DNA of 58,945 nucleotides from Owenia fusiformis (lineage: Eukaryota > Annelida > Polychaeta > Sabellida > Oweniidae). Position 1 is the first letter of the stretch, and every line of letters begins with the position of its first letter. Under the pieces are notes generated by a model. It saw only the letters and a program-made list of their open reading frames with translations. It was not told the origin of the DNA and searched no databases. The translations under genes were made by a program, and so were the position numbers. Shown here in pieces: positions 10,346-21,640 of the stretch. The DNA lies in contig CAIIXF020000624.1 in assembly GCA_903813345.2 (NCBI GenBank), positions 2,056-61,000 of the forward strand, read 5' to 3'.

Positions 10346-12561
10346 TGTGACGAATTTGTGATTTTCACTTTTGTTTTATTTTGAACTTTTATATGTGGAG
10401 TCAGTCGACTCTTTCAGAGAGTTTGATGGCTCAAATGTGTACATGCAGAATGTCACGTAGGCACTGGGATGTTTACTGATCAGCAGACTGTAGTGGAATA
10501 AATTAGAATAATTAAGTACCCAGCAACCGGTGATCAGCCAATCAGATTCTTTTATTTGAATTTCCCTCCAACTTAAGTTGTAGTTTTCCCATGATGCAAC
10601 TTGAGGTGTCTGGATTTTATTGTTTGTAATTAACCACGTGAATCAGAGTAAACTAAGATCTTGAAGATACAAGACCTCGTCAGTTTGGATTTATTTATGT
10701 GCAAGCGTGTTTTATTTAATCTGTGGACTTATTGGAGCATTATTTTGGATATATTGGATTAGTTGCAGTAATCGTTAGATGCAGATTGTATTTGGTGCGA
10801 CTATTGAAGAAAATACAAGACAACAGCCAGTGCTTTGGTGAGTTAGCCATTTTCTTGATTGAGGTTGGCATAAAATGGGTAATTAGCTGTCCGCCATCTT
10901 GCTTTCTTGTTCCCACAATTCCCGGCGGTCGGCCATCTTTGATTTTGAAGGAAGTGACGTCATTTTGAGAAGTTTTGAGCTCCAGATTCTCTGAGTAGAT
11001 TTGGCTCTGTCTAATCTCATTTCTTTGATCGATATTCGTGAGTCATTCTGCTCTGAGTATTGGTGGTTCCTAGTCATTACCCCTCCAAGCTATAAATGCT
11101 CCTACTTTGTCGAGGCGATCTGACTCTCACCCAAGGTTGTATGTTGAGGAAGGTTTACTCTCATCGGAGCCAAGGTTACATTACCGGAACTGAGGTGCTC
11201 CAAGGCGAGAGATAACAGCTCTGTCTAATCTCATCCTTTGATCGACATTCTAGAGTTGTTATTCTCTACAGAGATGTAGTGAGGTTGTAGTGAGGTTGCT
11301 CCTGCGAAGCGGTGACTCCGAGAGCAGAGGTTACTCTTTGGAGACAGTGTATTTCATTGAGTGAGAGCACTCTTTGAGTAGAGGTTACTCCTGAGACGAG
11401 GCGATTCCCGGGGCTGAGGTACTAGCAGTGTGTGGATCTCGTTGGAGAGCAGAGGTTTCTCCTGAGAAGTGACGACTCCAAGAGCAGAGGATACTCCCGG
11501 AGCCTGGACCCCTTCCAAGAGACAGTGTAGCTCAAGAGTGAATTGAGCAGAGGTTGTAGTGAGGTTGCTCCTGCGAAGCGGTGACTCCGAGAGCAGAGGT
11601 TACTCTTTGGAGACAGTGTATTTCATTGAGTGAGAGCACTCTTTGAGTAGAGGTTACTCCTGAGACGAGGCGATTCCCGGGGCTGAGGTACTAGCAGTGT
11701 GTGGATCTCGTTCAAGAGCAGAGGTTACTCCTGAGACGAGGCGATTCCCGGAGCTGAGGTATTCCCAGTGTGTGGATCTCGTTGGAGAGCAGAGGTTTCT
11801 CCTGAGAAGTGACGACTCCAAGAGCAGAGGATACTCCCGGAGCCTGGACCCCTTCCAAGAGACAGTGTAGCTCAAGAGTGAATTGAGCAGAGGTTGTAGA
11901 GAGGTATATCCTTAGAAGTGGTGACTCCAAGAGCAGAGGTTACTCTCGGAGCCTGGACTCCTTCCAAGAGACAGTGTAGCTCATAGAGTGAAAGCACTCT
12001 TTTGAGGAGAGTTTAAAGGTGGTTACTCCCGTGACAAGGCTACTACCGAAGCAGAGGTTACTTCCGGAGCCAGGGCTCCTTCCCAAAGACGAGATAGCTC
12101 AAGAGGGAGAGCTCTTTTCAAGCAGCGCAGAGCGGAGTAGACAAGCAGAGTATTGCAGAGAGCAGAGCATAGCAGAGCCGAGTATATCAGAGTATAGCAG
12201 AGCAGAGACAAGCAGAGTAGAGAGCAGAGTATTGCAGATTAGAGTAGAGACAGATAACTCAGAGCCAGAGTGTTTTGGACCCTTGTATATATATAGAGAC
12301 ATTTGCATTTGAGTTATTGGCCATAAAGGCTTTATTAAAGGACACTTTGAAATTTATTGTGATTATTGTGTTGAATAGATTGTTAAAAATCCTGTAATTG
12401 ATTGTTTTGTATATTCCTGTGTTCTCCATCTCCTAGCTCAGTGACAGCCGAAGCACCAAACAAGCTCGGCGCCCGTGAGAAACACCTCCGAATCCCTTAT
12501 CATCGCCACCAGACCTTCTCCGAGGGAGTACAGGTACTCGGCGGGAGTCTGGCGCGCGACA
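10346..12561 (+). repeat. 3' LTR (2,216 bp)
   Basis: It has the same length as the 5' LTR and no difference in the segments compared, including the internal minisatellite. It ends GCGCGCGACA, followed by the target duplication ATAT. Its downstream edge would place LTR-initiated or read-through transcripts toward the NHL exon at 13,042 in sense. Confidence 0.92.
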
Positions 12562-12565
12562 ATAT
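12562..12565 (+). repeat. Target-site duplication, right copy (ATAT)
   Basis: It matches 5,051-5,054 and closes the LTR element. Confidence 0.75.
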
Positions 12566-13041
12566 TTACTGTAAACATGTTTCTTTAAACTCTTTATACA
12601 GAAATAATCATCATCAAACATTTTAAATAATTACAATTTTTGGGAGGTCATTTAATTCATGAAAACAAAATGTTGTTCCAGATTGGTTGGGACCCCTTTG
12701 GATCATTCCAAATAAAAGCCAGGGGATGTAAGCTAATAAATCAATACATGTTCAATAGAACAAAAAGTAAACAAAACATCAATATCACCCCTGTCCTTTA
12801 AAATGTTGACCTAATTATCAATTCAAAGCCGTCTGCATATTTCAAAAAGCAACACATAATCATAAACAAGCTTCTAAATGTATGATATATTTAACTTCAT
12901 TTGAATTAAACTGATTGTAATTATAATTGGATGTTTTTATTTTGATCTTATAAACATCATAATTCATAATTGGAAAATGAAAATTCTATTTCAAGAGTTC
13001 TTTTATTTGTCTAATTTGTTTTTATTTTTGTGTAATTTCAG
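12566..13041. other. Probable intron ending in a splice acceptor
   Basis: AT-rich DNA without coding potential ends in a pyrimidine-rich tract and TTTCAG at 13,041, just before the NHL-coding exon. The LTR element lies immediately upstream. Confidence 0.6.
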
Positions 13042-13823
13042 TCAGACCAAGTGTTGTCAAGAGGCAACTCCAATCTGGTTATATATCTGATCTAACAGTG
13101 ACCAGCCTGGGGAATATAATTGCAATAGGTTATTCTACAACAGGTCGGTCTACAACAAAGATCTACAACAGCAATACATTCCAGATGATCAAAGAAATAA
13201 ACAAGGACTTCTTACGTGTTACAAAAACCACAGATGGCCAGCTGGCTTTTACAACCCACCCCTCCAGCAACAAGATCCAAATATACAGTGAGGATGGGTC
13301 GCCCATTCGTACCATCACCTTTGCAGCACCTGTAAGTAAGCTATATGCTATAGCCTCACTGCCAGCAGGTTGGTTCATAGTGATTGATTGGATCACCAAT
13401 GGAGTCTATATGGTGGATTCAGCAAATGGGAACGTCACACTGATCTCTCCATCTGGTATGTTCAGAGACCCTCATTATGTGGCAGTTGGCATAAACAATG
13501 AGATCATAGTAAGTGACTATCATGCTCATTTCATCAAAGTGATCAACAGAGACGGCCATGAAATCCTCCATTATGGAGAGAAAGGCTCAGGAGAGGGACA
13601 ACTGAATGGTCCCTGGGGTGTCTGCACAGATAGCAATGGATTTATTATTGTAGCAGACGGTGGCAACCACAGGGTACAACTCCTCACACCCAATGCAACA
13701 TTTCATAGTCTGCTTCTGACATCTGCAGATGGTCTGTACGAACCAAAAGCTGTACATGTGAATGAGGCGGGTGAATTGCTAGTGGGGGACGACAAAGGCC
13801 AGCTGTTCACTGTCAACTACTGA
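13042..13823 (+). CDS. NHL-repeat protein, terminal coding exon (TRIM-NHL-like)
   Basis: The exon opens after TTTCAG with two bases completing a codon, then reads RPSVVKRQLQSGY and on to TGA at 13,821, about 260 residues. The best NHL repeat contains GEGQLNGPWGVCTDSNGF and VADGGNHRVQLL; weaker blades precede it, so this is the C-terminal part of a beta-propeller. Such exons end TRIM2/3/71-like RING-B-box-NHL proteins, which are greatly expanded in bivalves, but the RING and B-box exons are not in the window, so the exact class is inferred. AAG|GTAAAT just after the stop (13,831) and TTTCAG at 14,154 suggest an intron in the 3' UTR. Confidence 0.82.
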
Positions 13824-14600
13824 GACTAAGGTAAATATGAAACAATAAAACAACAACAGCAACTAAAACACAACATCTGATACTAAAGTATGACATAAAT
13901 GAAATGTTTTAAGATACTCATTGGATAAAATAGACTTCAAATTGCTAAATCTAATTAATCTGAAATTAGTAGAATGTAAATAATGAATGTAAACAATATG
14001 AATTTTTTTTTTCTGACAAGTATTTGTTGAACTGTGGAACAAATCTCATATTTTTATCTTCATTTGTGTCATTTAATGAATTGAAAAGTGGACTTGTTCA
14101 AAATAGATATGAAACAATTGAATTTTGATTATGATTTTTAATGTTGTCTTTCAGTCTAGCTCCCTGAAAGTGAACAGAATAATCAACAACAACATCAGCA
14201 ATAACTTAACAACAATTACATCAACAATAAAAAACAAGACAACAAATCCAACAACATTGACAGATTGAATAATTACAACAACAATAAACGAGACAACAAC
14301 AATTACAACAACACTGATAATTAACACAGATCATGCCAAAGAATCAAAGAGTTAAAACAAAAGTGACAATCCAGCAGAAAGAACATCATTTAGCATTAAC
14401 ACAATTTAAAGGATGTATATAATAGGATTAAGTCATTTTGTATGGATATATGGATAAGCATGTGAGTATTATATTCAAATATGTATAATTGTGAATCAGA
14501 ATGTGATTTTTAGTTTATCTTAAAATTATGAATATTTATTTTCAAGTCATATTTTAAAATAATTTCAATGTAAGAATTAAAGGAGAGGGAGAGTGGTTAT
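13824..14600 (+). other. 3' UTR and UTR intron of the NHL gene; CAA-rich tract
   Basis: After the stop codon, a donor at 13,831 and an acceptor at 14,154 would splice to a UTR exon rich in AACAACA-type simple repeat (about 14,188-14,320). ATTAAA near 14,577 is a candidate poly(A) signal. No coding sequence is seen. Confidence 0.45.
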
Positions 14601-14860
14601 TGGAAGCTAGATACACAAACTTCTTTCAATTTGAAATATATTTTAAAAAAGGGATATTTCCACTCATCCCGATATTGATATCAACTCATTGATAAAAATG
14701 ATATCCCTCAAAATCATAGGATATCCTATATACAAGATGCACTTTTACATATTATAAAATGTGATTAAAAAGAATCCAAAATGGCTTGTTTTTGGCAAAA
14801 CTACTATGCTGTGTTATCGAATCTGAGTTGGCAACTGATGCTTTGTTTAATGATAACATG

Positions 14861-15440
14861 TACAGGGTGGTCAAAAGAAATGGAAACCCTCACACCATTT
14901 TCCTCATATCTTTTAAGAAATAACTCCCTGATATTTTACACATTTGTACATCATTCAATTTCCTACCAGCCTACTTTACTTTATGACCATCAGATTGATA
15001 GTCACAATGTTACAGCACATTAAAAAACATGCCCCAGTGGCCACTATTGCGCTGTCGGGAAACCTGTACTCGTCGTCTAAAATGTTCCTACCTGTGGGGA
15101 TATGGCAGAGATAGAGTATATGAGAATGACCTCAGGACAATTGCAAACCTCAAAAGTGAGATAATCCTTCTCATTCAGGCCATACCTGCTAAGGAATGCA
15201 TTCGGGTCATTGACAACAGTGCTGTTTGCATACAGCGCTATGATGGCCAAACCTGAAGCATGTTATTCAAAGTCCTGTAAAATTGTGACTATCAGTCTGA
15301 TCGTCTTAAAATATGGTAGGGTTGTAGGAAATTGATAATGTACAAATGTGTGAAATATCAGGGAGTGATTTTTTGTAAAATGACCGAGATTTAAGGAAAA
15401 TGCAAAATGCACGGTTTTCATTTTTTGACCACCCTCTATA
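14861..15440 (+). mobile_element. Tc1/mariner-like deletion derivative with long terminal inverted repeats
   Basis: It begins TACAGGGTGGTCAAAAGAAA and ends TTTTTTGACCACCCTCTATA. The two arms (14,861-15,022 and 15,262-15,440) are inverted copies over about 160 bp; ACTCCCTGATATTT, CACATTTGTACAT and GATAGTCACAAT are found in each. Between the arms is a short transposase remnant. I found no target duplication beyond the expected TA. Confidence 0.75.
15029..15256 (+). pseudogene. IS630/Tc1-mariner-like transposase C-terminus, remnant
   Basis: About 55 residues read LWGYGRDRVYENDLRTIANL and then IQAIPAKECIRVIDN. This matches the end of IS630/Tc1-type DDE transposases, where 'LWGYLKDxVY...' is followed by 'I...I...R'. 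The catalytic core is absent. It lies between the inverted arms of the element at 14,861-15,440, so this is an internally deleted copy. The first 20 or so residues of the ORF do not look like transposase. Confidence 0.6.
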
Positions 15441-15645
15441 TACAGGGTGTTCAATAAGTAATGACACTGGGTCTCCCATTTGGTAAAATCTAAATAAATC
15501 TTACTAACATGCACCAAATACTCAATTATGATAAAATGATGTATAATATGATGGGGTTTCACTGAATGATGAAATGTATGCCAGTTTGATTTAAAATATG
15601 TTCTGTATAGTGGTATCAAGGTTAGGGAAGATCTCAAAAGTTCAA
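15441..15645 (+). mobile_element. Left end of another CAGGGTG element
   Basis: TATACAGGGTGTTCAATAAG directly abuts the preceding element, followed by about 190 bp with GACACTGGGTCTCCC. No matching right end was found downstream, so the element is truncated or its end has decayed. Confidence 0.4.
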
Positions 15646-16689
15646 TGTTGGATTATTAACAGAGACGTAATTGAGCAGTCAATCTTTGACCCATCCCCCT
15701 CATAACTGTGTTTGAGAAATGTTGATTTTGTTGGTCACACTTGATATTATAATTACAATTATTCAATGTAGATGAGTTTACTTTTAAGGTAATTAACCCT
15801 CCCCCTATCTGTTCAAATACATTTAATTTTTTGACATTGATCTTTTGAAATGTTCCCTTACTCTCAAAGTATTGAGGGAGGTAGAAATTACTTTTAAGTG
15901 AATATAATGTTAAATGGGCATGGACCTAGAGTGCTGAGGCCTCATCACCTGCTCGTCGCAGAGCAAAATCAGGATTTGTATCATCCGCTCAGCACAACGC
16001 AACGCAATCGCAAATTGAAAGATGTTTCAATCGCAAATCAATCGCGAATATTACGCATCTTTGAGGCAATTGTTATCTATGCATCAATCTAGGAGTTTCT
16101 TTACTGATTCCGTAAGTATGTTCATTTCTAAAGGTGACTGTGTAATAAAAAGTTAGTTTTCGAAAGTGCTTAAATCAAAGGAATTGTTAATGGTATGATG
16201 GGTGTTTAGAACATTCAAATTTTATAATTAAATCCAAATTCTGATCGCAAATTCAAGAAAGTGAAACGCTGTGGACATAGCTTTGAGGTTATTTGCAACA
16301 GGCACCTTACAAATGACAAATAGGGACTTATTTGGAATAACCCAAGCATTTGTCTCTAGGTGATAGGATCCAACGCAGGAGTTGCGCTAGCGCAAATCGT
16401 TGATTCGCAATTGCAATGCAGACGCAGATCTTGCGACAAGCACGTGATAAGGCCTCTGAATATCAAATATTGTATCATTTGCTGAAGTGATATTTTCAGG
16501 ATGAAATATTCCTTATTGATGTTAAATGTGATGTAAAGATGTTGTGTCAAGAATCATGTTTCAAATTCAAAGAGTATTTGATAAAGTCAACTATTTTCAG
16601 ACTTGAGGTATGTACTTGTACTCCTTATTATATCCCAGATGCAGAATCAAGACAGTTTGGTCAAAAATTGTAAAAATCGAGATTACTTT
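15646..16689. other. Non-coding, no gene seen
   Basis: AT-rich DNA. A segment with several 'GCGCAATCGCAAATC'-like words lies at 15,940-16,440 but shows no array structure or ORF worth calling. Confidence 0.45.
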
Positions 16690-17605
16690 CTATATGAGAA
16701 ATATGGAGACTGTATCTACCCTGTTTATGAATGAATAGATCAACTCTCATATTTCATGTTTTAATTTGCCTCAATGGAGGGCACTCATTTAGCAGGGTAA
16801 AGGGTGTCCAAGAAATATATAAAGATTATCCAAGAAATATGGAGACTGTACCTACCCTGTTTATGAATGAATAGATCAACTCTGAATATTTCATGTTTTA
16901 ATTTGCCTCAATGGAGGGCACTCATTTAGCAGGGTATAGGGTGTCCAAGAAATATATAAAGATTATCCAAGAAATATGGAGACTGTACCTACCCTGTTTA
17001 TGAATGAATAGATCAACTCTGAATATTTCATGTTTTAATTTGCCTCAATGGAGGGCACTCATTTAGCAGGGTATAAGGTGTCCAAGAAATATATAAAGAT
17101 TATCCAAGAAATATGGAGACTGTACCTACCCTGTTTATGAATGAATAGATCAACTCTCAATGTTTCACATATTAATTTGCCTCAATGCAGGGCACCCATT
17201 TAGCAGGGTATAGGGTGTCCAAGAAATATCGAGACTGTATCTTCCCTGTTTATGAATGAATAGATTAACTCTCAATGTTTCACATATTAATTTGCCTCAA
17301 TGTAGGGCACCCATTTAGCAGGGTATAGGGTGTCCAAGAAATATGGAGACTGTATCTACCCTGTTTATGAATGAATAGATCAACTCTCAATATTTCACGT
17401 TTTAATTTGCCTCAATGTAAGGCACTCATTTAGCAGGGTATAGGGTGTCAAGAAATATCTAAAGATTATCCAAGAAATATATAGACTGTATCTACCTGTT
17501 TATAAATTAATAGATCAACTCTCAATATTTCACATATTAATTTGCCTCAATGTAGGGCACCAGTTTTGCAGGGTATAGGGTGTCAAGAAAATATACAGAC
17601 TGTTC
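16690..17605 (+). repeat. 115/137-bp minisatellite, about 8 copies
   Basis: 'GAGACTGTA' marks unit starts at 16,706, 16,842, 16,979, 17,116, 17,231, 17,346, 17,482 and 17,596, giving spacings of 136, 137, 137, 115, 115, 136 and 114. Units carry TACCCTGTTTATGAATGAAT, TTTGCCTCAATGGAGGGCAC and TAGCAGGGTATAGGGTGTCC. The two lengths differ by one 22-bp module, AAATATATAAAGATTATCCA plus AG. Confidence 0.88.
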
Positions 17606-17749
17606 CCAAAAATAGCTATACATGTACATTCGGTGAAAGTTAAACATTCAGTTTTGCATCTTCATTCTCTTGCTACCCTATATGTGCATGTGGGTTTAAA
17701 AAATTATGCGTATCTTCTGAGTGGTGTAGATTCAATAAAATGTACTATG

Positions 17750-18346
17750 TACAGGGTGTCAAATAAGTCTGTTCTCCCCCCTTAACTTTTTTATCTTAAA
17801 ATTTATTATACTTTCCCATATACCATTTTGAAGCTCATGGAAAATGCTGATCACCCTCAAAAAATCAATCAAAAACTCCTAATAAAATTGCTACAATGGT
17901 TCTTGTAAGGTTGTAGTTGACCTTTTCGTCAAAACAAGTAAAATTACCAGCTAATAGTGAATGAAAAGTGAAAAGTTGATACTGCAGTGACAATACCAAC
18001 ATTGGGTGATTTCGACGTTTCTCAATATTGTTATAAAGGAAAATGTGTTACATTCAGGGGAGCCTTTGAAGCAGGGGCATCTTTCATCACAAAATAGTTG
18101 ATAACACCTAAAATTAAACGTTCTAAATGATTTATACAGGATCATATCCTCGTAGAATTGAGGCCATCCAGGCTGCTGGGGGAGACATACAGACTATTAA
18201 AAAAAATTTGGAATTTAACCAATCACTCTGAGATTTGGTGTGTGATCAGCAAATTAAATTCCCTTTAAGATGATATATACCAACCCTATGTTATCTCTGA
18301 ATTAAAAAAGTTAAGGGGGGAGGAAAGACTTATTTGACGCCCTGTA
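17750..18346 (+). mobile_element. CAGGGTG-ended Tc1/mariner-like MITE
   Basis: The left end reads TACAGGGTGTCAAATAAGTC and the right end, reverse-complemented, TACAGGGCGTCAAATAAGTC. The inverted repeats extend about 45 bp through CCCCCCTTAACTTTTTTA. TA occurs at both edges, as expected for this superfamily. Inside, 18,150-18,230 reads YPRRIEAIQAAGGDIQTI before a stop, which resembles the last residues of IS630/Tc1-type transposases. Confidence 0.8.
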
Positions 18347-20270
18347 TATAATGATCAATGGGAATTCCAGTTAAAGCAAAGCATTCAGTTTTGCATTTTC
18401 ATGTTCTGGCTACCTGTGTATGAGCAGAGCATTTGGATTTAACTCAAAACATTATATGTATACCCGAGTTGTGTAAGTTCAGTAAAATGCATGTATGTAT
18501 TATGTATAAGATAATCAGTATAAATCCCATGGCCCATCGAACTGTGAAATGTTTTACATTTCCGGTAAATGTGTTCAAACGGGATAACTGAAATAACATT
18601 AAACCATTTTACAAAATATTAACTGCCGGTCTTGTGTGAGACTTGAAGGCATTCCATGGGATTTGCTACACTGGTATTACCAATGTATTAAAAATATAAA
18701 ATATTATAAAAATATATTTCTTAATATTCAGTAAAATAATTTTTTTTTATTTATATGTATGAGGGAGATTCAGAAAGAACTTAACATTTTGTAGCAGCAT
18801 GGGCATTCAACTAGAATGCCCATGGTAGCAGCTAAGGACAATCTCCCGAAACTGCTACGTAAAAGGGAATGATACACAAAAACTATTCACAAAGTTACCC
18901 CTGTACAAATTACATTATGGTAGCGTGAAATGAACGGTTGGCGTAAGTTCAAAGATGGGATGAATCCGGGGGATGAATGAAGCTGTGTTTAAGCAATTCA
19001 CTAAGGTGCTGCCCCCTTTAGTTAAGAATGTAAAGTAAAAGGATTATGGAGAAATGAAACTAATAAATGTAGTATCAAAAGCTAACTATGCAGTGCTGCC
19101 CCTTTAAATGGAATTAAAAGCTAAAATTACTAATTGAACAAGTGGCTATATGAAGGAATCAGGGGAAACTGTGAAGATGACTGAAATGGCTTTAATCTAA
19201 GGGAAGTTTGACTATGGATTCAATCTTAATCAGCTCAATTACCACAAACTATAACACGACAAAATGAGTAGGTTCTTAAGATGATTGTTTAATTATATGT
19301 AAATCTTGTATTGTACAAAAATAAATAAAATATACTTGCTATCAAAATTACTTTTCACGGACTGTTAGAAAATAATGAACCTGACTAGTAGCAAAAATAC
19401 CAACTAGGGAACTATAAGATTACAAATGTTCATTATTATACAAAGCTGAGATAAGAGTGCCTGAAAAGAAAGAAAGTACAAAAATCCAGCCTTTGAAGGC
19501 GATATCAAGGCGCTATGGGTTGAACAGTTAATCGCCCCTGGAAAGTAAACAACACAACATTCCAGCTCCTGATGGAGCAACAGGAGCACCTGGTTACTTT
19601 ATGCAAAATTTGTATAAAAAAGTATCAGCAGTATAAAAATGTAGAAAAATATTAGCACCAGTTCAAATAGTAATCACGTTTTGAAGGCACAAAATGTAAT
19701 GGTTATGTAAGTGAATAAAATATTGTTAATCTATAATAATACTGTAATAATGCTGTGTTAAGAAAACTACATGTACCCTATATGATCATGAATTCAGATC
19801 TTGTTCCAAAATAAGTTTATCAAAAGTTTTACATTCAGTTTTATGAGATTCTAAGAAAATATGAAGCAATATAAGATCCCTGTTTAATATGGCGCTCAAC
19901 TGTTCTGAGATTACCCTTAGTCTCACCGAGCAGTAAACACACTATGCTCTGAGGTAGCAAAATATTCCTGAGCTCAAATGAGGGCTTATCTAAAACATGG
20001 CTATGAACTATCCCTTAAATAAAATTACCCAGCGAAAAGTGCAGAAGCACTCATTGCCATAAGCCGCGCCTTCAAAACCCGGGTTTGCCGTCATCCAAAT
20101 CTGCCTGGTGCATTATTTGACTCGTTCATGTTATTTTTGATAGTTTTCAAACAAGAATTGTCATTGCTTTTATTACAAGTGTTTCTCATAATTAACTCTT
20201 AACTATGGATATGTTGACTTAACTGCAATGGACTTTTAAAGAGATGTTTTGCGCATAAGGTTATAAAGTG
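18347..20270. other. Non-coding stretch with one perfect hairpin
   Basis: AT-rich DNA without a supportable exon. It contains CATGGGCATTC-loop-GAATGCCCATG at 18,798-18,824 (11-bp arms, 5-base loop). The remaining small ORFs look like chance. Confidence 0.5.
18798..18824. repeat. Perfect inverted repeat, 11-bp arms
   Basis: CATGGGCATTC and GAATGCCCATG are separated by AACTA. No poly-T run or gene neighbour gives it a role; it may be a MITE end or a chance hairpin. Confidence 0.6.
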
Positions 20271-20279
20271 CCTAGTATG

Positions 20280-20700
20280 ATACAAGCTCACTTGCGGATC
20301 TGGGGGGACAGGCCCAAAAGAGGCCCAAATTGAGTGGGCCTTTTTGGGCTTTGCTGGGCCTTTTTTAACGGAACTGTTTTGTCGGCCTTGAAATTTGCAC
20401 CCCCCTTGTTGGTTCCTGGATCTGCCCCTGAAGGCAGTGGCCGATCCAGATATTAACAAGGGGAGGGCGGCCAAATTTTGAGTTTGTAAAAAAAATTCTT
20501 AGCTTGCACCTATAAAACCAAAATTTGGGTTCAAATTTTGAAAAGTTAAGGCCCATTTTTGATAAATTGGCCCAAAAAGGCCTTTAACGGCTAAATTATG
20601 CCCAAAAAGACCCACTTTATGATGCCTCCCAAACATTTTTAAGCCCAAAAAGTAAAAAAAAAATCTGGGTCCACCTAAGGGGGGGGGGGCAGGTCCTAGT
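20280..20700. mobile_element. Two head-to-head hAT-like MITE fragments ('GGATCCAGG' family)
   Basis: On the reverse strand 20,428 to 20,280 reads GGGGCAGATCCAGGAACCAA followed by G-runs and GGCCCAAA-type words. On the forward strand 20,429 onward reads CAGTGGCCGATCCAGATATT and ends in a G-run near 20,690. The same family recurs at 53,211. CAGTGGCGGATCCAGG is a terminus style I associate with non-autonomous hAT elements. The reverse ORFs here are composition artefacts. Confidence 0.5.
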
Positions 20701-20959
20701 ATTCTTTGAGTGCAATTGATAGATACATTGCCAGGTCTGTGCAATGGATTAATTCCAGCACAATCAAGTATATCTGTTGGCACAATCAAGCACAATTGTC
20801 ACAATCAATCCTCTATCCAAAATTACTATACCATGTCATGATCAAATCCCTTCAAGAAATCTTCTTATTGGGTCTAGTAATGCAAATGAGGAGTTGTACA
20901 TTTAAAACTGAATTATGTTTAATGGGAATGAATTGAAGATATGAAGAGAACATTAACAA

Positions 20960-21640
20960 GTAAATACAATATCAAGTCATTTGGGAGTCGAACCCAAACC
21001 AAAGAATATTACTTCCTTGGTGAAGCCCACACAACTTTGAACAATATTGTATAAACACATTTATGTTCATTTTTGACAAACTTGCCTCTGCTTTTCCAAG
21101 GACTTGGGACCTTCTAGCTAGGCTAGGTAGCATTACAGGTTTGTCGGTCTTCACTCTTCACTTAACTTGGACACTCTATCGCGTAGTGGCTTTGCCCTCC
21201 ATCTTGTTCTTCTCCACTTGTTTCCTATGGGATTTCATACTCCTGGGTATCACGACTTCAGGAACAAAGGCCGGATTAACCATGACACAGCTAGTCCCTG
21301 GAGTAGGAGCAATCATAACATACCTTGGAGCAGGAGCTGGAGGAGCACTTGCACTGGAGGTGAATGAAATCAAGGGTTGGTTGAGGTTTAAAGGCAAGAG
21401 TATCAGGAGGAATCCTCCACTTCACTCATGACAATCCTTCACCAGCTGTGTTCTTGGGTAGATGGAGCATGCTGGGATCATCCATGCTGGCTGAGGGCAG
21501 TGCTGCCACCTTATTGTTGTCCTTCGGGAGGGGTTCTGCTGATGAAGCTCTTGCACTTGGCAGGGGTGTCTTATCTTAGGGTGTTTCACCAGCTTCAACT
21601 ATTTTTTCAAATCAAGACGGAGTTAAACCAGAACAACGGC
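20960..21640. other. Unassigned segment with unsupported ORF (21,063-21,431)
   Basis: A 122-codon forward ORF and a 73-codon reverse ORF overlap here. Neither shows a domain I recognise, and neither has flanking splice sites that extend it. The forward ORF has a hydrophobic, glycine/alanine-rich middle and the reverse a proline/alanine-rich one. The relatively GC-rich composition suggests former coding DNA, but I cannot name it. Confidence 0.25.

Larger units (their letters stand above)
5055..12561 (+). mobile_element. Full-length non-autonomous LTR retrotransposon (Gag-Pro only)
   Basis: Two direct repeats of exactly 2,216 bp (TGTGACG to GCGCGACA) enclose a 3,075-bp interior. The interior has a primer-binding site, one uninterrupted Gag-protease ORF and a polypurine tract, and ATAT duplications flank the whole. 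The LTRs showed no difference in the segments I compared and keep a constant 5,291-bp offset throughout, so insertion is recent. No reverse transcriptase, RNase H or integrase is present, and the ORF stops 134 bp before the 3' LTR. It must borrow these activities from a partner, like the plant elements called TR-GAG or LARD. The retropepsin and paired CCHC knuckles suggest Ty3/gypsy ancestry. Confidence 0.9.

Noticed and set aside
20199-20795. Reverse ORFs rich in G, P and K
   Set aside because: They arise from GGCCCAAA-type composition in the MITE fragments; the same pattern appears at 53.1-53.4 kb.
20970-21020. tRNA-like T-arm on the reverse strand (GGGTTCGACTCCC)
   Set aside because: The T-arm is perfect and a weak acceptor pairing can be drawn, but the spacing to a 5' acceptor is about 10 bases too short and no proper D-arm or anticodon arm forms. 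It may be a decayed SINE.
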